A stretch of DNA of 29,808 nucleotides from Bacillota bacterium (GCA_023424785.1 JAFADP010000098.1:1-29808); one strand, 5' to 3'; counted from the stretch's first letter, positions 16,972 to 25,400 are shown. Program-made: numbers and translations. The notes: generated from the letters alone by a model not told the origin.

Positions 16972-16989
16972 ACTTATATATTAAATAAC

Positions 16990-17021
16990 TTGCGATATTA
17001 TTATTTTTGTGATAGTATAAT
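16990..17021 (+). promoter_or_regulatory. tRNA-Arg promoter
   Basis: Perfect TATAAT at 17016-17021, 15 nt before the tRNA. The best -35 (TTGCGA, 16990) is 20 nt away, so only the -10 is firm. Confidence 0.5.
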
Positions 17022-17036
17022 CTTGTAATTTATTTT

Positions 17037-17111
17037 GGGGTGTTAGTTAAATGGATATAACATACCGCTACGGACGGTACATTATGGGTTCGATTCCTAT
17101 ACGCCCTGCCA
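17037..17111 (+). tRNA. tRNA-Arg (ACG)
   Basis: 75 nt. Loop CTACGGA in stem TACCG/CGGTA gives anticodon ACG, which TadA would convert to ICG. The T arm is ATGGG/CCTAT, the D stem is GTTA/TAAC, and CCA is encoded with discriminator G. The acceptor GGGGTGT/ACGCCCT has G1-U72 and U5-G68 wobble pairs, and the D stem is A-T rich, so the fold is weaker than usual. It is transcribed alone between a promoter and a terminator. Confidence 0.9.
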
Positions 17112-17114
17112 TTT

Positions 17115-17146
17115 AAGACCTAACTTTTTAAGTTAGGTCTTTTTTG
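17115..17146 (+). terminator. tRNA-Arg terminator
   Basis: AAGACCTAACTT / AAGTTAGGTCTT around a TTT loop, then a T run. Confidence 0.92.
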
Positions 17147-17207
17147 CATAATAAATATATTTTCTCAAAAACTACTTATATAAATTAATAATTATAGAGG
17201 AGTAGTT

Positions 17208-18341
17208 ATGAATAATGAATTTGATATATTAATCAGTCAAATAGATGAACATAATGAAATTGAATTTATGCTTATAAATAAGTTTAAAATAAAGAAACTT
17301 ATAACAATAAGTGATAATAAAGAAGATATAATAAATTTTAGAAAAGTATTTAACACCATAAGTAGTAATTGTATGTTAATAGAGGAATATGTTGAAGAAG
17401 GCGATTTTAATCATATAGAGTCTATATTCAAAAGATACAAAGATAAAAATATATTAATAAATTTAACTACAGGTAAAAGAATAAATGCATTTATTCTTTT
17501 TAAGTTAGCTCTAGAAAATAATATTCAAAGTATATATGTAGATTTATTAAATAAAAGAAGATATGTACTTGGAGATAACTCAAGGGTAATAGTACAAAAT
17601 CTTGAGGATATAACAATAGATAATATTGCTCTTTCAGGTGGTAATAAAATAATAAGTGATTCTTGTAACTTATGCTTAAAAGATGATGTTATAAAGATAA
17701 CAAACTGTATATATAATAATTTGGACTTATGGAATAAATATAAAAATAGATTAAATGATACAAGTATTTTTATTCATAATTATAAAGATGCATATAAGTT
17801 AGATATAGATTGTTCTTATTTTGATAATGAAGAGATTTGCTTATTAAATAAAATTTTAGATGAGTTAAAAAAGATGGATTGCATTAATTATCATAGAAAT
17901 AATGAAATAATAAATGTAATGTTTAACAATTCATATTTAAAAGGATTTATATTTAAAAGTGGAACGTGGTTGGAGATACTAACAAATAATGTTGTTAATA
18001 GTATAGATAAAGTAGATGAAGTTAAGAATAGTGTAGTATTTACTTGGAATGAGGAGCCAGGAGTATTAAGAAATGAATTAGATGTTATAGCTATAAAAGA
18101 CTGTAATCTTGTATGTATATCATGTAAAGATAGTGAAAAATATGATGAAAAGGCTCTTAATGAATTAGAGGTGTATTCTAAGAGATTAGGAGGAGAAAGA
18201 ACTAAAAAAGTGCTAGTAGCAACTAAAGAACCTATTAAATCTCTTGTAAATGATAGAGCAAAAGAGATGGGAATACATATTGTTATTCTAGATAAAGATA
18301 TAGATAAGTTTAAAAAGAGGTTAAGTGATATAATAGGTTAG
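17208..18341 (+). CDS. Stand-alone Card1/Can2-type (DUF1887) CARF nuclease
   Basis: 377 residues. The N-terminal half fits a CARF-like domain, with NLTTGKRINAFILFKLAL at 85-102 matching the ligand-loop motif of CARF proteins. The C-terminal half (about 210-377) is the DUF1887 restriction-like nuclease: GTWLE at 252-256, NELDV at 289-293 and CISCK at 303-307. Card1/Can2 enzymes are activated by cyclic oligoadenylate from type III CRISPR and cut DNA and/or RNA. Here no cas gene or array is in the window, so the activator is unknown. The ExK position holds Ser305 instead of Glu, which may reduce or alter catalysis or be normal for this branch. GAGGAG precedes the ATG. The gene converges with psd across a shared terminator. 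Confidence 0.85.
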   Translation: MNNEFDILISQIDEHNEIEFMLINKFKIKKLITISDNKEDIINFRKVFNTISSNCMLIEEYVEEGDFNHIESIFKRYKDKNILINLTTGKRINAFILFKLALENNIQSIYVDLLNKRRYVLGDNSRVIVQNLEDITIDNIALSGGNKIISDSCNLCLKDDVIKITNCIYNNLDLWNKYKNRLNDTSIFIHNYKDAYKLDIDCSYFDNEEICLLNKILDELKKMDCINYHRNNEIINVMFNNSYLKGFIFKSGTWLEILTNNVVNSIDKVDEVKNSVVFTWNEEPGVLRNELDVIAIKDCNLVCISCKDSEKYDEKALNELEVYSKRLGGERTKKVLVATKEPIKSLVNDRAKEMGIHIVILDKDIDKFKKRLSDIIG

Positions 18342-18372
18342 CTGTTTTATTTATACAGCTAACCTATTAATT
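18332..18372. terminator. Bidirectional terminator between DUF1887 gene and psd
   Basis: AATAGGTTAGCTGT / ACAGCTAACCTATT around an A/T loop. The left arm includes the DUF1887 stop codon, and T or A tracts flank both ends. Confidence 0.8.
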
Positions 18373-19260
18373 TTAGATTTTTTTACCTATAGTTTCGCCC
18401 ATAATAACTTTACACTCGAATCCAAGTTTTGTTTGTTCTATAATATCTTCATCAATTTTAACCATACCTTTTTTTATGAATAATATTGTTGTAGAACCCC
18501 CGAATTTAAAGTATCCTTTTTCATCGCCTTTATTAACTCTTTTTCCAGCTTCATAACTTTGTATTATAGTTCCTACACAAGTAGCACCTACTTCTACATG
18601 AATAATATCACCAAAATTATCTGATTTAAAAATAGACCACTCTCTTTTATTTTGACAATATAATTTTGGAATTCTTTCTAATGCAGTAGGATTTACTGAA
18701 TAATAGTTTCCTTTAATAAAGTTACTTTTTGATGGTATTCCAGAATCAACAAAGTGAAATCTATGATAATCCGTAGGGCATAGTCTTAGAACCAAACATG
18801 TACCACCTTCATATTCTTTAGCTATATCATTATCTTCAATTAATTCTGATAAACTATATGTTAGATGTTTTACTTGAATAAGATTATTCATATTAATATT
18901 TTCATAAGCAAAAAGTCTTCCATCTCCAGGAGATATAAAAATATTATTATTTATATCTATAGGTCTAGAGTCTGGACGAAGTTCTCTAGAAAAAAAGTCA
19001 TTAAATGATGAAAAGTCTTCTATAGACTTTATTGCTTCATCTAAGTTTATGTTATAATTGTCTACAAAAGTAGGTATTTTATGTTTGCTCCAAGGCATAT
19101 TGCAATTAACACCATAAATTTTAGAAATAATATTACGTTTAATAATAAGTTCAGTTAAGCCTTTTCCTAAAGGAGATTCATAACACCACTTAATATATTT
19201 ATCTCCAAATACTTTTTCAACTTCATATTTACCAGTGGATCTATTAAAAACTTGTATCAT
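18373..19260 (-). CDS. psd: Phosphatidylserine decarboxylase proenzyme
   Basis: 295 residues. It makes phosphatidylethanolamine from phosphatidylserine at the membrane. Self-cleavage would occur before Ser256 in FGGSTTIL, giving the pyruvoyl prosthetic group on the small alpha chain. This GGST form replaces the LGST of E. coli-type enzymes. SPGDGRL and the DYHRFH segment supply the conserved Asp and His. The N-terminal FNRSTGKYEVEKVFGD and FNDFFSREL segments are typical of clostridial Psd. GAGG lies about 8 nt before the ATG on the minus strand, and a TATAAT is at 19296-19301. No phosphatidylserine synthase gene is nearby in the window. Confidence 0.96.
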   Translation of the reverse strand: MIQVFNRSTGKYEVEKVFGDKYIKWCYESPLGKGLTELIIKRNIISKIYGVNCNMPWSKHKIPTFVDNYNINLDEAIKSIEDFSSFNDFFSRELRPDSRPIDINNNIFISPGDGRLFAYENINMNNLIQVKHLTYSLSELIEDNDIAKEYEGGTCLVLRLCPTDYHRFHFVDSGIPSKSNFIKGNYYSVNPTALERIPKLYCQNKREWSIFKSDNFGDIIHVEVGATCVGTIIQSYEAGKRVNKGDEKGYFKFGGSTTILFIKKGMVKIDEDIIEQTKLGFECKVIMGETIGKKI

Positions 19261-19367
19261 AAGTAACCTCGCATTTAATTCATTTAATAATAATTATTAT
19301 AGCAAAATATAATACAAAATAATGTTGAATTTAAAAAAAAAACAAGTTACAATATTCTAGAAGGGAA

Positions 19368-19398
19368 TTGACAATTTATTAACAAAGAGAAATATTAC
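19368..19398 (+). promoter_or_regulatory. hydA promoter with overlapping Rex-like operator
   Basis: TTGACA (19368-19373) is a perfect -35. The best -10 is TATTAC at 19393-19398 with a long 19-nt spacer. The 18 bases from 19368 to 19385 match the Rex consensus TTGTTAA-N4-TTAACAA at 12 of 14 fixed positions, so NADH-sensitive repression is likely. The leader to hydA is about 85 nt. Confidence 0.6.
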
Positions 19399-19489
19399 AA
19401 TAATTATTTTTAAAATTAAAATATTATTAAGGGTAGAGAGTATAAAATGGGTAAAGGTATTTGGAATTTATAGGGAGGAATAAAGGAAG

Positions 19490-21214
19490 ATGATTAATGT
19501 TGTTATAAATGACAAAGAGTATCAAGTAGAAGAACAATCAACCATTATAGAAGCAATAAGATCGAATGGAATGGATATTACTACTTTATGTTATTTAAAA
19601 GATTGTATGAATATTGGTAAATGTGGTGTTTGTGCAGTAGAAGTAGAAGGAAAAAATAATTTAGTTCTTGCATGTTTAACAAAAGTTGAAGATGGGATGG
19701 TTATTAAAACAGATACAGAAAAGGTTCAAGAAAGAGTAAAAGCAAGAGTATCTGCATTGTTAAATAAGCATGAATTTAAATGTGGTCCATGTCCAAGAAG
19801 AGAAAGTTGTGAATTATTAAAGCTTGTTATAAAAACAAAGGCAAAAGCAGCAACTCCATTTGTAGTTGCAGATAAGAAAGAGTATATAGATGATAGAAGT
19901 AAATCTATTATGATAGATAGATCAAAATGCGTGCTTTGTGGAAGATGTGTTGCAGCATGTTCTACAAAAACAGGAACTAATACATTAAAGATAGCTAATG
20001 TAGATGGAACAAGAATGGTTACAACAGGTAGTGATAAGTGGCTTGATGATACAAATTGTTTACTTTGTGGACAATGCGTTATAGCATGTCCGGTAGCAGC
20101 ATTACAAGAAGTTCCTCATATAGATAGAGTAAAAAATGCTTTAGCAGATCCTGAAAAGCATGTAATAGTAGCAATGGCTCCAGCAGTTAGAACAGCTATG
20201 GGTGAATTATTTAAAACAGGTTATGGTGTAGATGTAACAGGAAAGCTTTATACAGCATTAAGAAAACTAGGGTTTGATAAAATATTTGATATAAATTTTG
20301 GAGCTGACTTAACTATTATGGAAGAAGCAACAGAGTTTGTAGAGAGAGTTAAGAATAATGGTCCATTCCCTATGTTTACTTCATGTTGTCCAGGATGGGT
20401 AAGACAGGTAGAAAATTATTATCCTGAATTATTAGAAAAGCTATCTTCTGCGAAGTCTCCACAACAAATATTTGGAGCTACGTCAAAAACATATTACCCA
20501 CAAATATCAGGAATAGATCCTAAGAATGTATTTACTGTAACTATAATGCCATGTACAGCTAAAAAGTTTGAAGCAGATAGACCTGAAATGGAAATTAACG
20601 GAGTTAGAGAAATAGATGCAACAATAACAACTAGAGAATTAGCAAAACTTATAAAGGATGCTAAAATAAACTTTGCTCAACTAGAAGATAGTGAAGCAGA
20701 TCCAGCTATGGGAGAATATACAGGAGCAGGAACTATATTTGGAGCAACAGGTGGAGTTATGGAAGCTGCTATAAGAAGTGCAAAAGAATTTGCTGAACAA
20801 AAAGAATTAGAAAATGTAGATTATGTTGAGGTTAGAGGACTAAAGGGAGTTAAGGAAGCTACTATAGACATTAACGGAAATGACTATAACATAGCAGTTA
20901 TAAATGGATCAAAGAATTTAGCAGAATTTATTAACAGTGGGAAGATTAACGAGAAAACATATCACTTTATAGAAGTTATGGCATGTGAAGGTGGATGTGT
21001 AAATGGTGGTGGTCAACCTCACGTAAATAATCTTGAAATAGAGAAGGTTGATATAAGAAGTGTAAGAGCTTCAGTACTTTATAACCAAGATAAGAATGCT
21101 AAGAAAAGAAAATCTCATGAAAATACAGCAATTAAGAAAATGTATGAAAGTTATATGGGACAACCTGGTAGAGGTAAAGCTCATGAATTACTTCATCGTA
21201 AATATACAAAATAA
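19490..21214 (+). CDS. hydA: [FeFe] hydrogenase, CpI type
   Basis: 574 residues, the same length as Clostridium pasteurianum CpI. It reduces protons with electrons from ferredoxin and disposes of excess reductant as H2. Order of domains: plant-type [2Fe-2S] (C34, C45, C48, C62), the His-Cys3 cluster (H near 93, then KCGPCPRRESC), two 4Fe-4S ferredoxin motifs (CVLCGRCVAAC and CLLCGQCVIACP), and the H-cluster domain with L1 TSCCPGW, L2 MPCTAKKFE and L3 EVMACEGGCVNGGGQP. All H-cluster cysteines are present. The soluble enzyme needs HydEFG maturases, which are not in this window. A GGGAGG ribosome site precedes the ATG. Confidence 0.98.
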   Translation: MINVVINDKEYQVEEQSTIIEAIRSNGMDITTLCYLKDCMNIGKCGVCAVEVEGKNNLVLACLTKVEDGMVIKTDTEKVQERVKARVSALLNKHEFKCGPCPRRESCELLKLVIKTKAKAATPFVVADKKEYIDDRSKSIMIDRSKCVLCGRCVAACSTKTGTNTLKIANVDGTRMVTTGSDKWLDDTNCLLCGQCVIACPVAALQEVPHIDRVKNALADPEKHVIVAMAPAVRTAMGELFKTGYGVDVTGKLYTALRKLGFDKIFDINFGADLTIMEEATEFVERVKNNGPFPMFTSCCPGWVRQVENYYPELLEKLSSAKSPQQIFGATSKTYYPQISGIDPKNVFTVTIMPCTAKKFEADRPEMEINGVREIDATITTRELAKLIKDAKINFAQLEDSEADPAMGEYTGAGTIFGATGGVMEAAIRSAKEFAEQKELENVDYVEVRGLKGVKEATIDINGNDYNIAVINGSKNLAEFINSGKINEKTYHFIEVMACEGGCVNGGGQPHVNNLEIEKVDIRSVRASVLYNQDKNAKKRKSHENTAIKKMYESYMGQPGRGKAHELLHRKYTK

Positions 21215-21234
21215 AAAAGAATATATAATTAATT

Positions 21235-21265
21235 AGAGCTGCTGATTAAAAAGTAGCTCTTTTAA
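21235..21265 (+). terminator. hydA terminator
   Basis: AGAGCTGCT / AGTAGCTCT (one G-U pair), loop GATTAAAA, followed by TTTT only. The T tract is short, so some readthrough into the HAD gene is likely. Confidence 0.7.
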
Positions 21266-21299
21266 ATATAGAAATTTAAATATAGAAAGGTGGTTAAAT

Positions 21300-22082
21300 A
21301 TGAATATTTTAGCTAGTGATTTGGATGGAACTTTAATTGTAAATAATACTATATCAGATAATGATATTAATTCTATAAAGAGATTAAAAGCAAGTGGTGG
21401 AAAGTTTGTAATATCTACAGGAAGAACATTTAATGGAGTAAAAAATATTATAGATAACTATGATCTTCAATATGATTATTTATCCCTTTGTAATGGTGGG
21501 TTAATAATAGATAGTAATAATAATGTTATTTGGGATAAGTGGGTTCCAGGACATGTATTTAAAAGTATTGTAGAAGAATATTATGATAATGAGGATGTTA
21601 TCATAAGTGGAGATAATTCTAACCAAATAAACGTTGTTTATAAAAGTGGATTTTATGATAATAAACTTAGCGACTTCAATATTCCATTTGAAAGAGTTGA
21701 TGTAGAGGAAATAAGAAGTAGAGATAATGATTATAGAATGTTAAGTATATTTACCTTTAGTGGAGATTATGAGTGGGCAGAAAAAACAAAGAATTACATA
21801 ACAAATAAATATGGAGAATATGTGGAAGCATATAGAAATCAATATTTTATAGATATAGTACCTAAGAATTGCTCAAAGGGATTAGCTTTATTACATATAT
21901 TAGATATTGAAAATCAACCAAAGGAAAACCTATATACTGTAGGAGATTCATTTAATGATGTTCCTATGTTTAATGTAACACCAAATAGTTATACATTTAA
22001 TAGAGTAGAAAATTCACTAAAAAGTCATGCTAATAATTTAATTGATAGTGTGTATGAAATAGTTGATAGTATATTAGTATAG
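21300..22082 (+). CDS. Cof-type HAD-IIB phosphatase
   Basis: 260 residues. Motif I DLDGTLI holds Asp7 and Asp9, STGRT is motif II, a C2 cap fills the middle, the loop lysine is in NCSKG, and motif IV is VGDSFNDVPMF. Substrate is unknown. It is only distantly similar to the HAD protein at 7503-8315 (shared motifs, different cap). AAAGGTGG precedes the ATG. Its terminator also serves modC on the other strand. Confidence 0.9.
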   Translation: MNILASDLDGTLIVNNTISDNDINSIKRLKASGGKFVISTGRTFNGVKNIIDNYDLQYDYLSLCNGGLIIDSNNNVIWDKWVPGHVFKSIVEEYYDNEDVIISGDNSNQINVVYKSGFYDNKLSDFNIPFERVDVEEIRSRDNDYRMLSIFTFSGDYEWAEKTKNYITNKYGEYVEAYRNQYFIDIVPKNCSKGLALLHILDIENQPKENLYTVGDSFNDVPMFNVTPNSYTFNRVENSLKSHANNLIDSVYEIVDSILV

Positions 22083-22090
22083 ATTATTTT

Positions 22091-22143
22091 AAAGCTGTAT
22101 CATAGAAAAGAGTTTAATTTAACTTTTTTATGATACAGCTTTA
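22091..22143. terminator. Bidirectional terminator between HAD gene and modC
   Basis: A long inverted repeat, AAAGCTGTATCATA / TATGATACAGCTTT, extended inward by AAAAGAGTT / AACTTTTT around TAATTT. Confidence 0.88.
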
Positions 22144-22150
22144 TTATTAA

Positions 22151-23191
22151 TTAAAAATAAAATAGATTTTCTATTGAAAATTTTATATATATAGTATCAC
22201 CTATAGAAAAATTAAGTTTTTGTTTATCTAATAAGAAGGTAATAACATTAGAATTATTATGAGCATTTCTAACATATATACTTAAATCAAAGGGATTTTC
22301 AATTATATTTTCTACTTTAAAAGAATATACATTAGCTTCTGTATTATCATTAATAAATTCTATGTGTTGATCTCTTATACATATATATTTAATAGAGTCT
22401 GGTACAGGACCAATAACCTTGAATTCTTCATTCCAGTCTAGTGCGTAGATAGTATTATCATTTACTTTCTTTGCTTTCGATATATTTTTACATCCTGTTA
22501 ATATTGCTTCAGGCAAAGTTTTAGGTCTTTTAAATAATAAATGCTTTTCTCTGTTATTTAATGCATTACCATTATCATAAATAATTATATTATCACATAT
22601 TCGATAAGCTTCACCTATATCATGAGTTACGAAAATTACATGACCACCATATGTTTTTAATATAGAACTAAGTTCTTTTTCCATGTTTAATCTTAAGTGA
22701 TTATCTAAAGCTGAAAATGGCTCATCTAAAAGTAGAATATCTGGTGAAGTTATTAATGCTCTTGCTAAAGCAACTCTTTGTTGCTGACCGCCTGATAGCT
22801 GCCATGGATATTTATTTTCTAATTCATTTAATGAAAAACGTTCTATGTATTCAGAAGATAATTTATTTTTTTCACTAGAATTCATTTTTAATAGACCAAG
22901 CTCAATATTTTCTCGTACATTCATATGAGGGAATAGGGCATAGTTCTGAAATAAAAAACCTATATTTCTTTTTTGGCAAGTAAGATTTATATTTTGATCA
23001 GAATTAAAAAATGTTTTATCACCTAAAATTATTTGGCCTTTAGATGGTTTTTCTAGTCCAGAGATACACTTTAAGCTCATACTTTTTCCAGAGCCTGATG
23101 CACCTAAAAAACCTAAGATACCTTTATCTTGTTCGAAATTAACTTTTAAATTGAAAGAAGGAAGTTCTTTTTCTATATTAACCTTTAACAT
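22151..23191 (-). CDS. modC: Molybdate ABC transporter ATP-binding protein
   Basis: 346 residues. Walker A GASGSGKS, signature LSGGQQQRVALARAL and Walker B LLLDEPFSALD are intact, followed by a switch His in FVTHD. Residues about 270-346 form a single TOBE-like domain, usual in ModC and related oxyanion importers. The start overlaps the modB stop in a TAATG junction behind GGAAGGAG, so translation is coupled. Tungstate specificity is possible; the order modA-modB-modC and protein sizes favour molybdate. Confidence 0.94.
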   Translation of the reverse strand: MLKVNIEKELPSFNLKVNFEQDKGILGFLGASGSGKSMSLKCISGLEKPSKGQIILGDKTFFNSDQNINLTCQKRNIGFLFQNYALFPHMNVRENIELGLLKMNSSEKNKLSSEYIERFSLNELENKYPWQLSGGQQQRVALARALITSPDILLLDEPFSALDNHLRLNMEKELSSILKTYGGHVIFVTHDIGEAYRICDNIIIYDNGNALNNREKHLLFKRPKTLPEAILTGCKNISKAKKVNDNTIYALDWNEEFKVIGPVPDSIKYICIRDQHIEFINDNTEANVYSFKVENIIENPFDLSIYVRNAHNNSNVITFLLDKQKLNFSIGDTIYIKFSIENLFYF

Positions 23192-23874
23192 TATTTTTTT
23201 CTCCTTCCTAGAGTTGTTAAATTTCTTTCAGACCAATAATTTAAGCATAATATCATTATTAAAGAAAATAATACTATAATTAGAACCCAAATTAAAGCAG
23301 TTTTCATATCGCCACCTTCAGCTGCAAAAAATATTGCAAGTGGCATTGTTTGAGTTTTGCCAGGAATATTACCTGCTAACATTAATGTAGCACCAAATTC
23401 ACCTATTGCTCGTGCAAATGCTAATACTATTCCTCCAATAATCCCAGGATAAGCTAGAGGTATTGCGATTTTATAAAAGATTTTAAACTCACTTAATCCA
23501 AGGGTTCTAGCTGCAGATATAAGATTATAATCAATTTGCTCAAATGCAGATCTAGTGGACCTATACATCATTGGAAAGGAAACAACTATAGCAGATATAA
23601 CAGTTGCTTCCCATGAAAAAATAAGTGAAAAATCAAAGTGAGATAAAATCTTTCCTATAGGACCATTTTTACCACAAAGAAGTAATAAAAAAAAGCCTAC
23701 TACAGTTGGAGGAAGTATTAAAGGTAAGGTTATTAATCCATCAATTAGTCCTTTAAATCTACCTTGGTAATTAGCTATCCAATAAGAAACAACTATTCCA
23801 ATAAAAAAGGTTATTACAGTAGATAAAAGAGCAGTTTTTATTGATATCCAAAAAGGTGAAAAATCTGAAATCAT
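23191..23874 (-). CDS. modB: Molybdate ABC transporter permease
   Basis: 227 residues with five to six hydrophobic helices. The EAA loop, where ModC docks, is visible as SAARTLGLSEFKIFYKIAIP. PLILPPTVVGFFLL and FARAIGEFGAT are typical ModB segments. It begins 43 nt after modA with AAGGAG ahead of the ATG, and overlaps modC by one base. Confidence 0.95.
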   Translation of the reverse strand: MISDFSPFWISIKTALLSTVITFFIGIVVSYWIANYQGRFKGLIDGLITLPLILPPTVVGFFLLLLCGKNGPIGKILSHFDFSLIFSWEATVISAIVVSFPMMYRSTRSAFEQIDYNLISAARTLGLSEFKIFYKIAIPLAYPGIIGGIVLAFARAIGEFGATLMLAGNIPGKTQTMPLAIFFAAEGGDMKTALIWVLIIVLFSLIMILCLNYWSERNLTTLGRRKK

Positions 23875-23917
23875 AATAATTTCTCCTTAGATTAGTAATT
23901 GATTCTTTATTGGTCTA

Positions 23918-24706
23918 TTATTCAATAATTGTGTAGCCGTATTTTTCAAATACTTTTTGACAATCATCAGTAAATAAGAAATCTTCAAAAGCCTTAGCTT
24001 TATCTTTATTTTTTGTGTCTTTAATTACTGCAACTGGATAAGTAATTGGTGAATGTAGATCTTCTGTAATTTCTTCTATAATTTTTGAAGAAGTATTTGA
24101 TATAGCATCACTTAAATATACGAAACCAACTTCAGCATTACCAGATATTGTCCAAGCAAGAACTTCTTTAACATCTTTTGCAAATACTAATTTTGAAAAA
24201 ATTTCATCTTTTATACCTAGGTTGGTTAATACTTCATCTGCATATTTACCGGCAGGAACACTTGAAGGTTCCCCAATAGCAATTTGTTTTACAGAATCAC
24301 TTTTTAAATCATTTAAAGAAGTGATATTAGTATTAGAAGATCCTATAAGAACAAGAGAATTTTTTACTAAATCTTTATTTGTATCATCTAATAATAGTCC
24401 TTTTTCATCTAAAGCAGTCATTTGAGATTTTCCTGCAGAGATGAAAACATCACTTGGAGCACCTTGTTCAATTTGGTGTTGAAGTGAGCCAGAAGAACCA
24501 AAGTTAAAAGTTAATGTTACATTAGGCATTTCTTCTTTAAATAAAGCTTCTATATCGGTCATTGCTTCTTTTAAACTTGCAGCTGCTGAAATTGTTAACT
24601 CTACATTGGTAGTTTTGGCGTCAGATTTATTAGACTTATTTCCACAGCCAATTAAAGATATCCCTAGGAACATTGATAAAAGTAGATAAGTAAATTTTTT
24701 ATTCAT
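23918..24706 (-). CDS. modA: Molybdate-binding lipoprotein
   Basis: 262 residues. A lipoprotein signal peptide (MNKK, a hydrophobic stretch, LIGC with Cys21) anchors it outside the membrane. The mature part matches ModA: ISAAASLKEAMTDI with the oxyanion-binding Ser, FNFGSSGSLQHQIEQGAPSD, and PVAVIKDTKN near the end. It is first in modABC, with GGAGAG upstream. The promoter region (24740-24812) is dense in short repeats and may bind a regulator; no modE gene is nearby. Confidence 0.94.
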   Translation of the reverse strand: MNKKFTYLLLSMFLGISLIGCGNKSNKSDAKTTNVELTISAAASLKEAMTDIEALFKEEMPNVTLTFNFGSSGSLQHQIEQGAPSDVFISAGKSQMTALDEKGLLLDDTNKDLVKNSLVLIGSSNTNITSLNDLKSDSVKQIAIGEPSSVPAGKYADEVLTNLGIKDEIFSKLVFAKDVKEVLAWTISGNAEVGFVYLSDAISNTSSKIIEEITEDLHSPITYPVAVIKDTKNKDKAKAFEDFLFTDDCQKVFEKYGYTIIE

Positions 24707-24743
24707 TTTAATCTCTCCGTAATATTTATCAAAATAGTACTAT

Positions 24744-24812
24744 GTTATGTAACGTTATGTAATAAACAATATGATTTTATATTGTCGACAATTATAAACA
24801 ATTATAAAATCA
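24744..24812. repeat. Repeat-rich modA upstream region
   Basis: Two GTTATGTAA direct repeats (24744-24752, 24754-24762), an inverted repeat TGATTTTATA / TATAAAATCA (24772-24781, 24803-24812), a palindrome ATTGTCGACAAT (24781-24792) and tandem ACAATTATAA (24788-24797, 24798-24807) fill the gap between ybaK and modA. Probably modABC promoter and operator DNA; no ModE consensus is evident. Confidence 0.5.
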
Positions 24813-24819
24813 CAGATAT

Positions 24820-25290
24820 TTAAATAATTATATCTTCAAATTTTGCATTAATTATATTTGCTATTTCTATAGGATTAGCTTCTATTTGTAATCCAATTTT
24901 ACCACCACTAAATATTATTTTATCCAAGTCTTTTGCTGTTATATGAAAGAATGTTTTATATAATTTTTTCATTGCAAGTGGAGAACATCCTCCTCTAATA
25001 TATCCTGTATATTTATTTATATCCTTAACATGAATCATTTCAATATTTTTTTCACCAGCAACTTTAGCAGCTTTTTTTAGGTTAAGTTCTTCGGCAACTG
25101 GAATAACAAATACATATAACTCTTTTGAGTGTCCTTGAGCAACTAATGTTTTAAAAACAGTAGTAACATCTTGATTAAGCTTATTAGCTACAGATACCCC
25201 ATCAATATGACCATCTTTACATTCATACTCATAAGTGTTATAAGCTATTTTATTTTTATCTAAAAATCTCATTGCATTAGTTTTTTGCAT
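24820..25290 (-). CDS. ybaK: YbaK/EbsC-type aminoacyl-tRNA deacylase
   Basis: 156 residues. YbaK proteins hydrolyse Cys-tRNA-Pro in trans and so correct ProRS mischarging. The catalytic-pocket Lys47 sits in TVFKTL, followed by VIPVAEELNLKKAAK and the conserved GYIRGGCSPLAMKK; GLQIEANP near the end is also typical. GGAGG lies 8 nt before the ATG on the minus strand. It is divergent from the ABC-F gene. There is no clear terminator before modA, so some transcript could run into modABC. Confidence 0.93.
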   Translation of the reverse strand: MQKTNAMRFLDKNKIAYNTYEYECKDGHIDGVSVANKLNQDVTTVFKTLVAQGHSKELYVFVIPVAEELNLKKAAKVAGEKNIEMIHVKDINKYTGYIRGGCSPLAMKKLYKTFFHITAKDLDKIIFSGGKIGLQIEANPIEIANIINAKFEDIII

Positions 25291-25391
25291 ATTAAAACCT
25301 CCATAAAAAAATTAATTTTATTATAACATATTGAAAATAAAATTAAGAAATAGAATATAACAATACTTTTACTGTAAGGAATGAATTTATA

Positions 25392-25400
25392 TGTTATAAT
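25392..25400 (+). promoter_or_regulatory. Extended -10 promoter of the ABC-F gene
   Basis: TGTTATAAT is an extended -10 (TGn plus perfect TATAAT). No strong -35 is seen. The transcript would start near 25407, about 32 nt before the TTG start. Confidence 0.6.

Noticed and set aside
24222..24425. Plus-strand ORF inside modA
   Set aside because: Antisense shadow of modA, whose signal peptide and ModA motifs are clear.
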